DNA of 64,000 bases from positions 1,364,001-1,428,000 of the forward strand of contig OY969702.1 of the NCBI GenBank assembly GCA_963702055.1. Direction: 5' to 3'. Numbering within the stretch: position 1 is the stretch's first letter; every line of letters begins with the position of its first letter. The position numbers and the translations under genes are program-made. The notes beneath the pieces were generated by a model, which worked only from the letters and a program-made list of their open reading frames with translations, was not told the DNA's origin and searched no databases. Positions 34,457-41,769 of this stretch are shown here, piece after piece. The stretch is from CAWINX01 sp963702055 (GTDB lineage: Bacteria; Actinomycetota; Thermoleophilia; Solirubrobacterales; 70-9).

Positions 34457-35554
34457 GTGGCTTCCGAGCCCTACGCCGAGCCGGGACTCCCCGGCTCGGC
34501 GCCGGACGACCGATTCCCGCCCGCGCCGGCGGGGGTTTCGGTGCAGGGCCGCAGCCCCTGGTATCTCGCATACCGGCGGCTGCTGCGCAACCGGGTTGCG
34601 CTCGCCTTCCTGGCGCTCTTCCTGCTGATCGTCGTATTCGTGCTGGCGGCGCCACTGTGGGCCGGCGACGTCGCCCACACGGGGCCCAACGCGACCCACA
34701 CGCTGCAGAAGATCGACGTCAACGGCCAGACGCGCGACGTCGTCTCCCCCGACGGCACCCCGATCGGCCCGGTCTGGTTCGGCGCCGGCGGCAAGTTCTT
34801 CCTCGGCGCCGACGGGCACCTCGGCCGCGATGAGATGGTGCGCCTGATGTACGGCGGGCGGACATCGCTCTACATCGGCCTGATGTCGGCGCTGATCACC
34901 ACCCTGCTCGCCGTGGTCCTCGGCCTGATCGCCGGCTACTACAAGGGCTGGCCCGACGCGGTGATCTCCCGCTGCATGGACGTGATCTGGGCCTTCCCCG
35001 TCGTCCTGCTCGGGATCGCGCTCGGTACTGCGCTCGCGGTCGGCGGTCTGGAGATCGGCCCGATCTCGATCTCCGGCAGCTCGGTCTGGATCCCGATCCT
35101 GATCATCGGCCTCGTCTATACGCCATACATGGCGCGGCCGATCCGCGGCGAGGTGATGGCGCTGCGCGAGAAGGAGTTCGTCGAGGCCTCGATCGCCCAG
35201 GGAGCCGGCCCGCTGCGGGTGATGTTCGCCGAGCTGCTGCCCAACCTCTGGTCGACGATCATCGTCTTCTTCACCCTCAACATCGCCAACAACATGCTGC
35301 TCGAGGCGGCCCTCTCCTTCCTCGGCGCCGGCGTGCAGCCGCCCAACTCCTCCTGGGGGACGATGATGGCCGCCGGCTTCGATTCGCTCTACAGCGCACC
35401 GCTGCTGGCGATCATCCCCGGCGCGATGATCGCGCTCACAGTGCTCTCGCTCAACGTCTTCGGCGATGGCGTGCGGGACGCCCTAGACCCCAAATCGAAA
35501 GTTCGGCTTGAGGCCCGCGTGGGCAAGGTCGAGCCCGAGGGAACGGCCGTCTGA
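34457..35554 (+). CDS. Peptide ABC transporter permease (DppC type)
   Basis: 365 residues from GTG 34457; the frame extends upstream into the previous gene. An N-terminal membrane segment is followed by a large extracytoplasmic loop (about 60-120, containing PDGTPIGPVWFGAGGKFF). The BPD permease domain has its coupling motif near EFVEASIAQGAGPLRVMFAE. It pairs with the next permease. Here the C-type permease precedes the B-type. Confidence 0.92.
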   Translation: MASEPYAEPGLPGSAPDDRFPPAPAGVSVQGRSPWYLAYRRLLRNRVALAFLALFLLIVVFVLAAPLWAGDVAHTGPNATHTLQKIDVNGQTRDVVSPDGTPIGPVWFGAGGKFFLGADGHLGRDEMVRLMYGGRTSLYIGLMSALITTLLAVVLGLIAGYYKGWPDAVISRCMDVIWAFPVVLLGIALGTALAVGGLEIGPISISGSSVWIPILIIGLVYTPYMARPIRGEVMALREKEFVEASIAQGAGPLRVMFAELLPNLWSTIIVFFTLNIANNMLLEAALSFLGAGVQPPNSSWGTMMAAGFDSLYSAPLLAIIPGAMIALTVLSLNVFGDGVRDALDPKSKVRLEARVGKVEPEGTAV

Positions 35555-36513
35555 TGGGTCGCTTCATCCTGCGACGCCTGCTCGGCATGGTGCTGGTGCT
35601 GTTCGCGGTCTCCGTGGTCGTCTTCCTGATCTTCAACGTGATCCCGAACTCCGACCCCGCCCAGCGGATGGCCGGCAAGAACGCGACTCCGCAGCTGGTC
35701 GCCAACATCACCAAGGACTGGGGATTCGACAAGCCGCTGCCGGTCCAGTACCTGACCACGATGAAGTTGATCTTCAGCGGCCAGCTGATCTCCTACTCGA
35801 GCCAGCAGGACGTCGACCAGCAGATCGTCAATGGCATCCCCGCCACCTTTTCGCTGTGCATAGGCGCCGCTGTGATTTGGATGTTCTTCGGCATCCTCTT
35901 CGGCTACCTCTCGGCGGTGAAGGCCGGCAAGCTGACCGATCGCGCGTTGACCGTCCTCGCCCTCGCCGGCATCTCGATTCCGGTCTTCCTGCTGGCGACC
36001 ACCTTCCTCTACTACCTGACCTTCAAGGTCCAGCTCTTCCCCTCCAGCGGCTACGTCCCGCTGACCCAGAACCCACTCGACTGGGCCTACCACCTGATCC
36101 TCCCCTGGATGACCCTGGCGATCCTCTTCATCGGCTTCTACAGCCGGGTGCTGCGCTCAAACATGCTCGACGCCATGCACGAGGACTACGTGCGCACGGC
36201 GCGCGCCAAGGGGCTGAGCGAGCGCCAGGTGACGACCCGGCACGTGCTGCGCAACTCGCTGATCCCGATCGTCACCCTGTTCGGGCTCGACTTCGGCGCG
36301 GTGCTCGGCGGCGGCGCGATCATCACCGAGTCGATCTTCAGCCTCGGCGGGGTCGGCCAGTACGCGGCGGACGCGATCGGCAACCTCGACCTGCCGCCGA
36401 TCATGGCGGTGACGCTCTTCGGCGCCTTCTTCATCGTCTTCTTCAACACCCTGGTGGACATCGCCTACGCCTACCTCGACCCGCGGATCCGGCTGGGAAC
36501 GGCGGCCCCGTGA
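35554..36513 (+). CDS. Peptide ABC transporter permease (DppB type)
   Basis: 319 residues; its ATG overlaps the previous TGA by one base. The N-terminal RFILRRLLGMVLVLFAVSVV and the coupling motif DYVRTARAKGLSERQVTTRH are typical of DppB/OppB. Six membrane segments. Forms the translocation pore with the preceding permease. Confidence 0.94.
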   Translation: MGRFILRRLLGMVLVLFAVSVVVFLIFNVIPNSDPAQRMAGKNATPQLVANITKDWGFDKPLPVQYLTTMKLIFSGQLISYSSQQDVDQQIVNGIPATFSLCIGAAVIWMFFGILFGYLSAVKAGKLTDRALTVLALAGISIPVFLLATTFLYYLTFKVQLFPSSGYVPLTQNPLDWAYHLILPWMTLAILFIGFYSRVLRSNMLDAMHEDYVRTARAKGLSERQVTTRHVLRNSLIPIVTLFGLDFGAVLGGGAIITESIFSLGGVGQYAADAIGNLDLPPIMAVTLFGAFFIVFFNTLVDIAYAYLDPRIRLGTAAP

Positions 36514-37544
36514 GCGTGCCCCTGCTCAAGGTCGAGGGCCTGCGGGTCGGCTTCAACACCGAGGACGGCCTGCTGCAGGCGGTCGACGGCGTCTCCTTCG
36601 AGTTGGGCGCCGGCGAGGTGGTGGCGATCGTCGGCGAGTCGGGCTCGGGCAAGAGCGTCACCGCGCAGACGATCATCGGCCTCACCCGCTCCCCCAACTC
36701 GCGGATCGAGGGCTCGGTCAGCCTGCGGGGCGAGGAGCTGCTCGAGGCGAGTGAGGCTGACCTGCAGAAGGTGCGGGGCAGGGAGATCGCGATGATCTTT
36801 CAGGACCCGATGACCTCGCTCAATCCCGTCTATCGGGTGGGCGACCAGATTGTCGAGGCGATCCGCGCCCACGAGCAGGTCGATGAGGACGAGGCGAAGC
36901 GGCGTACGATCGAGCTGCTCGACTCGGTCGGCATCCCCGATGCCGAGCGCCGCGTCGATGACTACCCGCACGAGTTCTCCGGCGGGATGCGGCAGCGGGC
37001 GATGATCGCGATGGGCCTGGCGCTGGAGCCAAGCGTGCTGATCGCCGACGAGCCGACCACGGCGCTCGACGTGACGATCCAGGCGCAGATCCTGGGCCTG
37101 ATGGAGGACCTCAACCGGACGCGCAACCTGGCGACGATCCTGATCACCCACGACCTCGGCGTCGTCGCCGAGTTCGCCGATCGGGTGCTGGTCATGTACG
37201 CGGGGCGGGTGGTCGAGGAGGGGACGCTCGACGAGCTCTTCTACGACCCCCAGCACCCCTATACCTGGGGCCTGCTCGGCTCGCTGTCCCGGCTCGACCG
37301 GCCGCGGCCGCGGCGACTGCCGCAGATCAGCGGCGCGCCGCCGTCACTGCTCTCCCCGCCGCAGGGCTGCGCCTTCCGGCCGCGCTGCCCGCACGCCTTC
37401 GGCCGCTGCACCGAGGTACCGGCGCTGGAGGCCCATGTCGCCGATGCGCCTGAGCACCGCGACCGCTGCTGGCTGGAGCCGGCGCGCAGGGCGGAGCTGC
37501 GCAAGGTCGACGGCCGGATCGGATTGGAGAGGCCGGCGGCATGA
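36510..37544 (+). CDS. Peptide ABC transporter ATPase (DppD type)
   Basis: 344 residues from GTG 36510 (GTGA overlap with the permease); the frame is open much further upstream but only as a shadow. Walker A GESGSGKSVTAQ, signature FSGGMRQRAMIAMGLA, Walker B VLIADEPTTALDV. The C-terminal oligopeptide extension contains cysteines (CAFRPRCPHAFGRC) that in DppD/OppD proteins bind a [4Fe-4S] cluster. Confidence 0.94.
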   Translation: MSVPLLKVEGLRVGFNTEDGLLQAVDGVSFELGAGEVVAIVGESGSGKSVTAQTIIGLTRSPNSRIEGSVSLRGEELLEASEADLQKVRGREIAMIFQDPMTSLNPVYRVGDQIVEAIRAHEQVDEDEAKRRTIELLDSVGIPDAERRVDDYPHEFSGGMRQRAMIAMGLALEPSVLIADEPTTALDVTIQAQILGLMEDLNRTRNLATILITHDLGVVAEFADRVLVMYAGRVVEEGTLDELFYDPQHPYTWGLLGSLSRLDRPRPRRLPQISGAPPSLLSPPQGCAFRPRCPHAFGRCTEVPALEAHVADAPEHRDRCWLEPARRAELRKVDGRIGLERPAA

Positions 37545-38374
37545 GTGACGAGCCACTGCTCGAGGTCACCGACCTCGTCAAGCACTTTCCGATCAAGGAG
37601 GGGCTGCTGATCAACCGCGAGGTCGACCGGGTGCGCGCCGTCGACGGCGTCAGCCTGACGGTCGCCCGCGGCGAGACGCTCGGCCTGGTCGGCGAGTCGG
37701 GCAGCGGCAAGTCAACCCTCTGCCGCACGGTCCTGCAGCTGCTGGAGCCGACCTCGGGCTCGGTTCGCTTCGAGGGCCGTGAGATCGCCGGGCTCTCAAG
37801 GCGTCAGATGCGGCCGCTGCGGCGTCAGATGCAGATGATCTTCCAGGACCCCTTCGCCTCGCTCAACCCGCGCAAGCGAGTCGGCCAGATTGTCGGCGAT
37901 CCGCTGAAGCTCCAGGGCGTCGCCTCCGGCGGCGAGCTGCACAACCAGGTCCAGGAGCTGCTGGAGCGGGTCGGGCTCTCCTCCGAGCACTACAACCGCT
38001 TCCCGCACGAGTTCTCCGGCGGCCAGCGGCAGCGGATCGGCATCGCCCGAGCGCTGGCGTTGAAGCCGAAGCTGATCGTCGCCGACGAGCCGGTCTCCGC
38101 GCTCGACGTCTCGATCCAGGCGCAGATCATCAACCTGCTCGACGACCTCCAGGACGAGTGCGGCCTCACCTACCTCTTCGTCGCCCACGACATCGGCGTC
38201 GTCCGCCACGTCTCCGACCGGATCGCGGTGATGCACGAGGGCAAGATCGTCGAGGAGGGGACCGCCGACCAGGTCTGCAAGCGCCCATCCCACCCCTACA
38301 CCAAGACCCTGCTGGCAGCGGTGCCGATTCCCGACCCCAGAGAGAGCCGGGCGCGTCGCGAGCGAGCCGCCTGA
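37541..38374 (+). CDS. Peptide ABC transporter ATPase (DppF type)
   Basis: 277 residues, ATGA overlap with the previous gene. Walker A GESGSGKSTLCR, signature FSGGQRQRIGIARALA, Walker B LIVADEPVSALDV. The usual C-terminal cysteine extension is missing: the protein ends shortly after HPYTKTLLAAVPIPDPRE, so it is 40-50 residues shorter than typical OppF. The core ATPase is complete. Confidence 0.93.
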   Translation: MSDEPLLEVTDLVKHFPIKEGLLINREVDRVRAVDGVSLTVARGETLGLVGESGSGKSTLCRTVLQLLEPTSGSVRFEGREIAGLSRRQMRPLRRQMQMIFQDPFASLNPRKRVGQIVGDPLKLQGVASGGELHNQVQELLERVGLSSEHYNRFPHEFSGGQRQRIGIARALALKPKLIVADEPVSALDVSIQAQIINLLDDLQDECGLTYLFVAHDIGVVRHVSDRIAVMHEGKIVEEGTADQVCKRPSHPYTKTLLAAVPIPDPRESRARRERAA

Positions 38375-38377
38375 GCG

Positions 38378-39325
38378 GTGGCCCTCCCCCTCTCCCCGCC
38401 GATCAAGCCGCAGCTGGCGCTGACCCGCAAAGCGCTGCCGCTGGGCGAGGAGTGGGTCTACGACCCGAAGCTGGACGGCTTCCGGGCGATCGTCTTCGTC
38501 GACGGCGAGGAGGCCTACATCCAGTCGCGCGGCGGCAAGGCGCTGGCCCGCTACTTCCCCGAGCTGAGCTTCGCCCCCGGGCGCTACGTGCTGGACGGAG
38601 AGCTGGTGATTCGCGACGACGCGGGCAACCTCGAGTTCGACGCGCTGCAGAGTCGCATCCACCCGGCCGAGTCGCGAATCAACCTGCTGGCGAAGGAGAT
38701 CCCCGCCGGCTTCGTCGCCTTCGACCTGCTGGCCGAGGGAGAGGAGGCGCTGCTCGACCTCCCCTTCCGGGAGCGGCGGCGGCGGCTCGAGGCGCTGGCC
38801 GGGCGGACCGGCGTCGAGCTGACCCCGCTGAGCGACGACCCGGCGCGGGCGGAGGAGTGGCTGCGCACCACCGAGGGGACGATGGCGAAGCAGCTCGACG
38901 CCCCCTACATCCCCGGCAAACGCAAGGGCATGGCGAAGGTGAAGCGCGAGCGGACGATCGACTGCGTGGTGATGGGCTGGCGACCGGGCAAGGAGGAGGG
39001 CACGGTCGGCTCGCTGATCCTCGGGCTCTACGACGGCGACGACCTGCGCTCGGTCGGCCACATCTCCGGCTTCAGCACCGCGGCGAAACGCAGCATGCGC
39101 GAACTGCTGGCGCCGCTGGAGACGGGGCAGAGCGGCACGGCGGAGCCGAGTCGCTGGACCGGGGGGCGCGACCTCGAGTGGGTGGCGCTGCGGCCCGAGC
39201 TGGTGATCGAGGTTGGGTACGACCATGCCAGCGCGGGGCGGATTCGGCACGGAGCGAGGTTTCACCGGTTCAGGAACGACAAGTCCCCACAGGAATGCTT
39301 GTTCTCTGATCTGGACGAGGGGTAG
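38378..39325 (+). CDS. ATP-dependent DNA ligase (LigC/LigD-like core)
   Basis: 315 residues from a GTG 4 bases after the transporter operon. The adenylation lysine is in YDPKLDGFRA (motif I). Further motifs are LDGELV (III), FVAFDLL (IIIa), EGTMAKQLDAPY (IV) and MAKVKRERTIDCVV (V), followed by an OB-fold domain ending GARFHRFRNDK. It seals nicks using ATP; this two-domain size fits bacterial ligases of end-joining or base-excision repair. No Ku or LigD polymerase is in the window. Two palindromic elements follow at once. Confidence 0.92.
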   Translation: MALPLSPPIKPQLALTRKALPLGEEWVYDPKLDGFRAIVFVDGEEAYIQSRGGKALARYFPELSFAPGRYVLDGELVIRDDAGNLEFDALQSRIHPAESRINLLAKEIPAGFVAFDLLAEGEEALLDLPFRERRRRLEALAGRTGVELTPLSDDPARAEEWLRTTEGTMAKQLDAPYIPGKRKGMAKVKRERTIDCVVMGWRPGKEEGTVGSLILGLYDGDDLRSVGHISGFSTAAKRSMRELLAPLETGQSGTAEPSRWTGGRDLEWVALRPELVIEVGYDHASAGRIRHGARFHRFRNDKSPQECLFSDLDEG

Positions 39326-39327
39326 AT

Positions 39328-39426
39328 AACGGGGGAGGCGGTTACCCCACCGCCGGACTCGCAGCCCAGCTAATGAGCTGGGCTGCTCTGAGTATCCGCC
39401 CGTCGGAGGGGCAACCGCCTCCCCCG
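39328..39426 (-). repeat. Nested palindromic element, type I copy B
   Basis: The outer arms ACGGGGGAGGCGGTT and complement (15 bp, extended by CCCC/GGGG across one mismatch) enclose, on the minus strand, ACGGGCGGATACTCAGAGC. An inner stem GCAGCCCAGCT-CATT-AGCTGGGCTGC comes next, then GAGTCCGG. It starts 2 bases after the ligase stop, in inverse orientation to copy C. Confidence 0.88.
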
Positions 39427-39444
39427 TCAATCGCTTGTCCTGGC

Positions 39445-40498
39445 TCAGAACAGAGAGCCCTGCGAGGGAGGTACGGCAGTCCCCTGAACGGGCGGATACT
39501 CAGAGCGGGCCGAAGGCCCGCGAGTCCGGGCAGGGGACTGCCGTCCCTCCCCACCGCTTCGCCCTCTGCCCCAGCCCTCGACGACTCGGGTGACCCGGGC
39601 TCGCTCCGAAGGTCGCATGTAGGCGCGGCCGCCGGAGTAGAGCTTTTCGTATTTGGGGAGGAGGTCGGGGCGTTTGGCCTTCAGCCAGCCGAAGAAGACT
39701 TCGCGGACCTCGTCGCGGAGATGGAGAGCGAGGCCGCCGAGGAAGGTGGCGCCGGCCTCGCGAGCTCGGTCGACAATCGGCTGGACCTGTTCCGGGGTGT
39801 CGTTGATGCCCGGCATCAACGGGGCGATCAGGACGCCGGAGTCAATGCCGCGGCGGCGCAGCTCGGCGACCGCGTCGAGGCGAGCGGCGGGGCTGGGGGT
39901 GTGCGGCTCGGTCGCCCGCCAGGCCTTCTCGTCGAGGGTGGGCACGGAGAGGTTGACCGAGACCGGCAGGCCCTTCTGCGCCATCCGCTCGTAGATCTCG
40001 ACGTCGCGCATCGCCAGCGGCGACTTGGTCAACACCGAGACCGGCGTGTCGGCCTCCTCCAGCGCCACGAGGATCTCGGGCATCATCCGGTAGCGGCTCT
40101 CGACCCACTGGTAGGGATCGGTGTTGGTCCCCAGCGCCACCAGCTCCCGCCTCCAGCTTGGCCGCGCCAGCTCCGCCCGCAGCACCTCGGGCACGTTGAC
40201 CTTGACGACGATCTCCCGCTCAAAGTCCCTGCCGGCGTCGAAGTCGAGGAAGGTGTGCGTGCTGCGGGCGAAGCAGTATCGGTAATCGGCAGGCATGGGT
40301 GCAACCGCGGAACGGGTTGATCGTCCATCCGAATCCATAACGGCCGCCCGGCACCCGGTTCAACGCCGACTTCGCGCGAACCTCGTGAAACCTGATGCCA
40401 AGCGCCTCGGGAGCATCGAACGTTCGAACCACCACGTCATCGGCAAAACCCGGAAGCCTGCCGTCCTCCTTCTCAACTCTCTGTTGGTCCCAGCGCAT
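39445..40498 (-). pseudogene. Radical SAM protein (Rv2578c/SPL-like) with a frameshift in its Fe-S motif
   Basis: The 5' part (from ATG 40498) reads WDQQRVEKEDGRLPGF, then WTINPFRGCTHAC. After that the frame is lost, and the second frame resumes with YCFARSTHTFLDFDAG and continues through LGTNTDPYQWVESRY and VLTKSPLAM. Joined, they give the CxxxCxxC of a radical SAM enzyme of the Rv2578c/spore photoproduct lyase-like group. A 7-base near-duplication at 40276-40288 (minus strand CGATTAC-CGATAC) causes the shift; removing CGATTAC restores C-R-Y-C. The C-terminus runs into palindromic element C. It is a pseudogene, or a sequencing error in a real gene. Confidence 0.82.
39465..39550 (+). repeat. 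Nested palindromic element, type I copy C
   Basis: The outer arms GGGAGGTACGGCAGTCCCCTG and its complement (20 of 21 pairs) enclose AACGGGCGGATACTCAGAGC, an inner stem GCGGGCC-GAA-GGCCCGC, and GAGTCCGGGC. The element lies wholly within the 3' end of the radical SAM frame and supplies its last residues. Confidence 0.88.
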
Positions 40499-40519
40499 GC
40501 GAACATATGTTCGCATGCG
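40494..40519. promoter_or_regulatory. LexA (SOS) box within a 26-bp perfect palindrome
   Basis: CGCATGCGAACATATGTTCGCATGCG is perfectly self-complementary. Its core CGAACATATGTTCG (40500-40513) matches the Gram-positive/actinobacterial LexA box CGAAC-N4-GTTCG. It overlaps the start codon of the radical SAM gene, so LexA would block initiation directly, and it sits 12 bases after the stop of the SnoaL-like gene. Confidence 0.85.
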
Positions 40520-40530
40520 TGTCGGAGGGA

Positions 40531-41016
40531 CTAGATGCTTGACCCCGTCTCGTCGCGCATGAAGCCCTCGAGCTGGTCGAGGGCTTTGGCCCGGGCCTTG
40601 GAGCGAAGCGGGGGGAGCAGGGCCACCAGGTTGCCCATCGGGCCGAGCGCCTGGCGCGCCCAGCGGCGGAAGTCGAAGTCATCGACGTGGTCTGCGATCA
40701 GGCCGTCGGCGAAGCGGAACTTGGCCTGGATGTCGTTGACGACGGGGCGGCCGGTCGAGAAGGTGTAGCGGGCGATCCAGTGGGCGGTTCCGGCCTCCCC
40801 GTCGGCGTCGTGCTCGTGCAGCTCGATCTTCAAATCGCTGGCGCGGCCGGTCAGCATCCGCCACATCGCCCCCACCTTGTCCCCCTCCAGATCGCCGAAG
40901 GCCGGGTCGCGGAAGTGGGCGTCGGGCGCGTAACAGGCGGTCATCGCGGCGCCGTTGCACTGCCCGAACGCCTCGTAGAAGCGGCGGATCGTCTCGCGAT
41001 TGGCATCGGCGCTCAC
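40531..41016 (-). CDS. NTF2/SnoaL-like protein
   Basis: 161 residues. The SnoaL-like cone fold is indicated by ETIRRFYEAFGQCNGAAMTA, YAPDAHFRDPAFGDLEGDKV and HWIARYTFSTGRPVVNDIQA. The C-terminal 45 residues form a basic helical tail. Such proteins bind small hydrophobic molecules or act as isomerases. No specific role can be assigned. It precedes the LexA-boxed radical SAM gene on the same strand. Confidence 0.8.
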   Translation of the reverse strand: MSADANRETIRRFYEAFGQCNGAAMTACYAPDAHFRDPAFGDLEGDKVGAMWRMLTGRASDLKIELHEHDADGEAGTAHWIARYTFSTGRPVVNDIQAKFRFADGLIADHVDDFDFRRWARQALGPMGNLVALLPPLRSKARAKALDQLEGFMRDETGSSI

Positions 41017-41048
41017 CCGCCCACCCTACCTTGGTGGCAATTGGGGAT

Positions 41049-41093
41049 CGAAAGTCGTTTTTTTCATCACAGTGATGGAAAAAACGACTTTCG
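41049..41093. repeat. Long A/T-tract palindrome abutting the ytoQ stop
   Basis: CGAAAGTCGTTTTTT and its complement enclose CATCA-CAG-TGATG, giving a 21-bp stem (one T-G pair) and a 3-base loop. It starts at the base after the ytoQ stop codon. No T run follows the complete hairpin, though the inner stem alone is followed by a 6-7 base A or T tract on each strand, so a bidirectional terminator is possible. Confidence 0.75.
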
Positions 41094-41555
41094 TCAGGGC
41101 AGCTCGCCCCGGATCACGTAGCGGAGCACGTCGACGACCTGCTCGGCGGTGCGCGCCGTCGCCTGGGCAGCCCGGTCGACCTCCTTCAGCGCGTGGTCGA
41201 GCTCGGTGTCGTGGAGGGTGACGATCGGCTTGGCGAGGGCCGCAGCGTAGCCCGCGTCGAAGGCGGCATTCCACTGGCGGTATTTGTCGCCGAAGCGAAC
41301 GACGACCACGTCGGCGGCGCGGATCAGCGTCTGGGTGCGGACGGCGTTGACGCCGGCGCCCATGTGGTCACGCCAGAACGGCTCGCCCTCGGGCCCCAGC
41401 GTGCCGACACCCGCGTCGTCGGAGGCGGCGTGGTCGGTGACCGGCGCCGAGAACTCGACTGGCAGGCCGGCCTCACGCGCTCCCGCCTCGATCCGCTCGC
41501 GCCAGTCGGAGTGGATCTCACCGGAGAGGTAGACGTTCCAGGTCCGCTCGGCCAC
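41094..41555 (-). CDS. YtoQ family protein
   Basis: 153 residues. The N-terminal WNVYLSGEIHSDWRERIEAG and the following RTQTLIRAADVVVVRFGDKY are characteristic of YtoQ, a member of the nucleoside 2-deoxyribosyltransferase-like fold. The biochemical function is not established. A long palindrome follows its stop. Confidence 0.87.
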   Translation of the reverse strand: MAERTWNVYLSGEIHSDWRERIEAGAREAGLPVEFSAPVTDHAASDDAGVGTLGPEGEPFWRDHMGAGVNAVRTQTLIRAADVVVVRFGDKYRQWNAAFDAGYAAALAKPIVTLHDTELDHALKEVDRAAQATARTAEQVVDVLRYVIRGELP

Positions 41556-41706
41556 GCGGTGATCCTAGAAGGTTCGGCTGCTCGGCCTGCTCGGAGGTCC
41601 AGCAGCGCCGGCAGCGAAGGTAGTAGCCCTCCCGTGGAGCAATCGCCCGCCGCCAGTCGTGCCCGAACAGGGTGCAGCGGACTCTCTGGTTGAACGGTGC
41701 GGTCAT
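41518..41706 (-). CDS. Small putative zinc-binding protein
   Basis: 62 residues. VRCTLFGHDWRRAIAPREGY followed by YLRCRRC gives a C-x4-H...CxxC pattern seen in small DUF1660-like zinc proteins. Its 3' end overlaps the ytoQ start by 38 bases in another frame, which is larger than normal coupling. It may therefore be a real small gene or a chance frame. Confidence 0.42.
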   Translation of the reverse strand: MTAPFNQRVRCTLFGHDWRRAIAPREGYYLRCRRCWTSEQAEQPNLLGSPRGRADLERLPLR

Positions 41707-41769
41707 CCACCCGGCCTGTCGGCAGCGAGGACGGATTCCTTGAGCCCCGCGGACGCTCGTTCGAGCGGC

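Noticed and set aside
35508..36509. A 334-codon upstream extension of the DppD-type ATPase
   Set aside because: The extension is an out-of-frame reading of the permease gene; the conserved ATPase begins at the GTG overlapping the permease stop.
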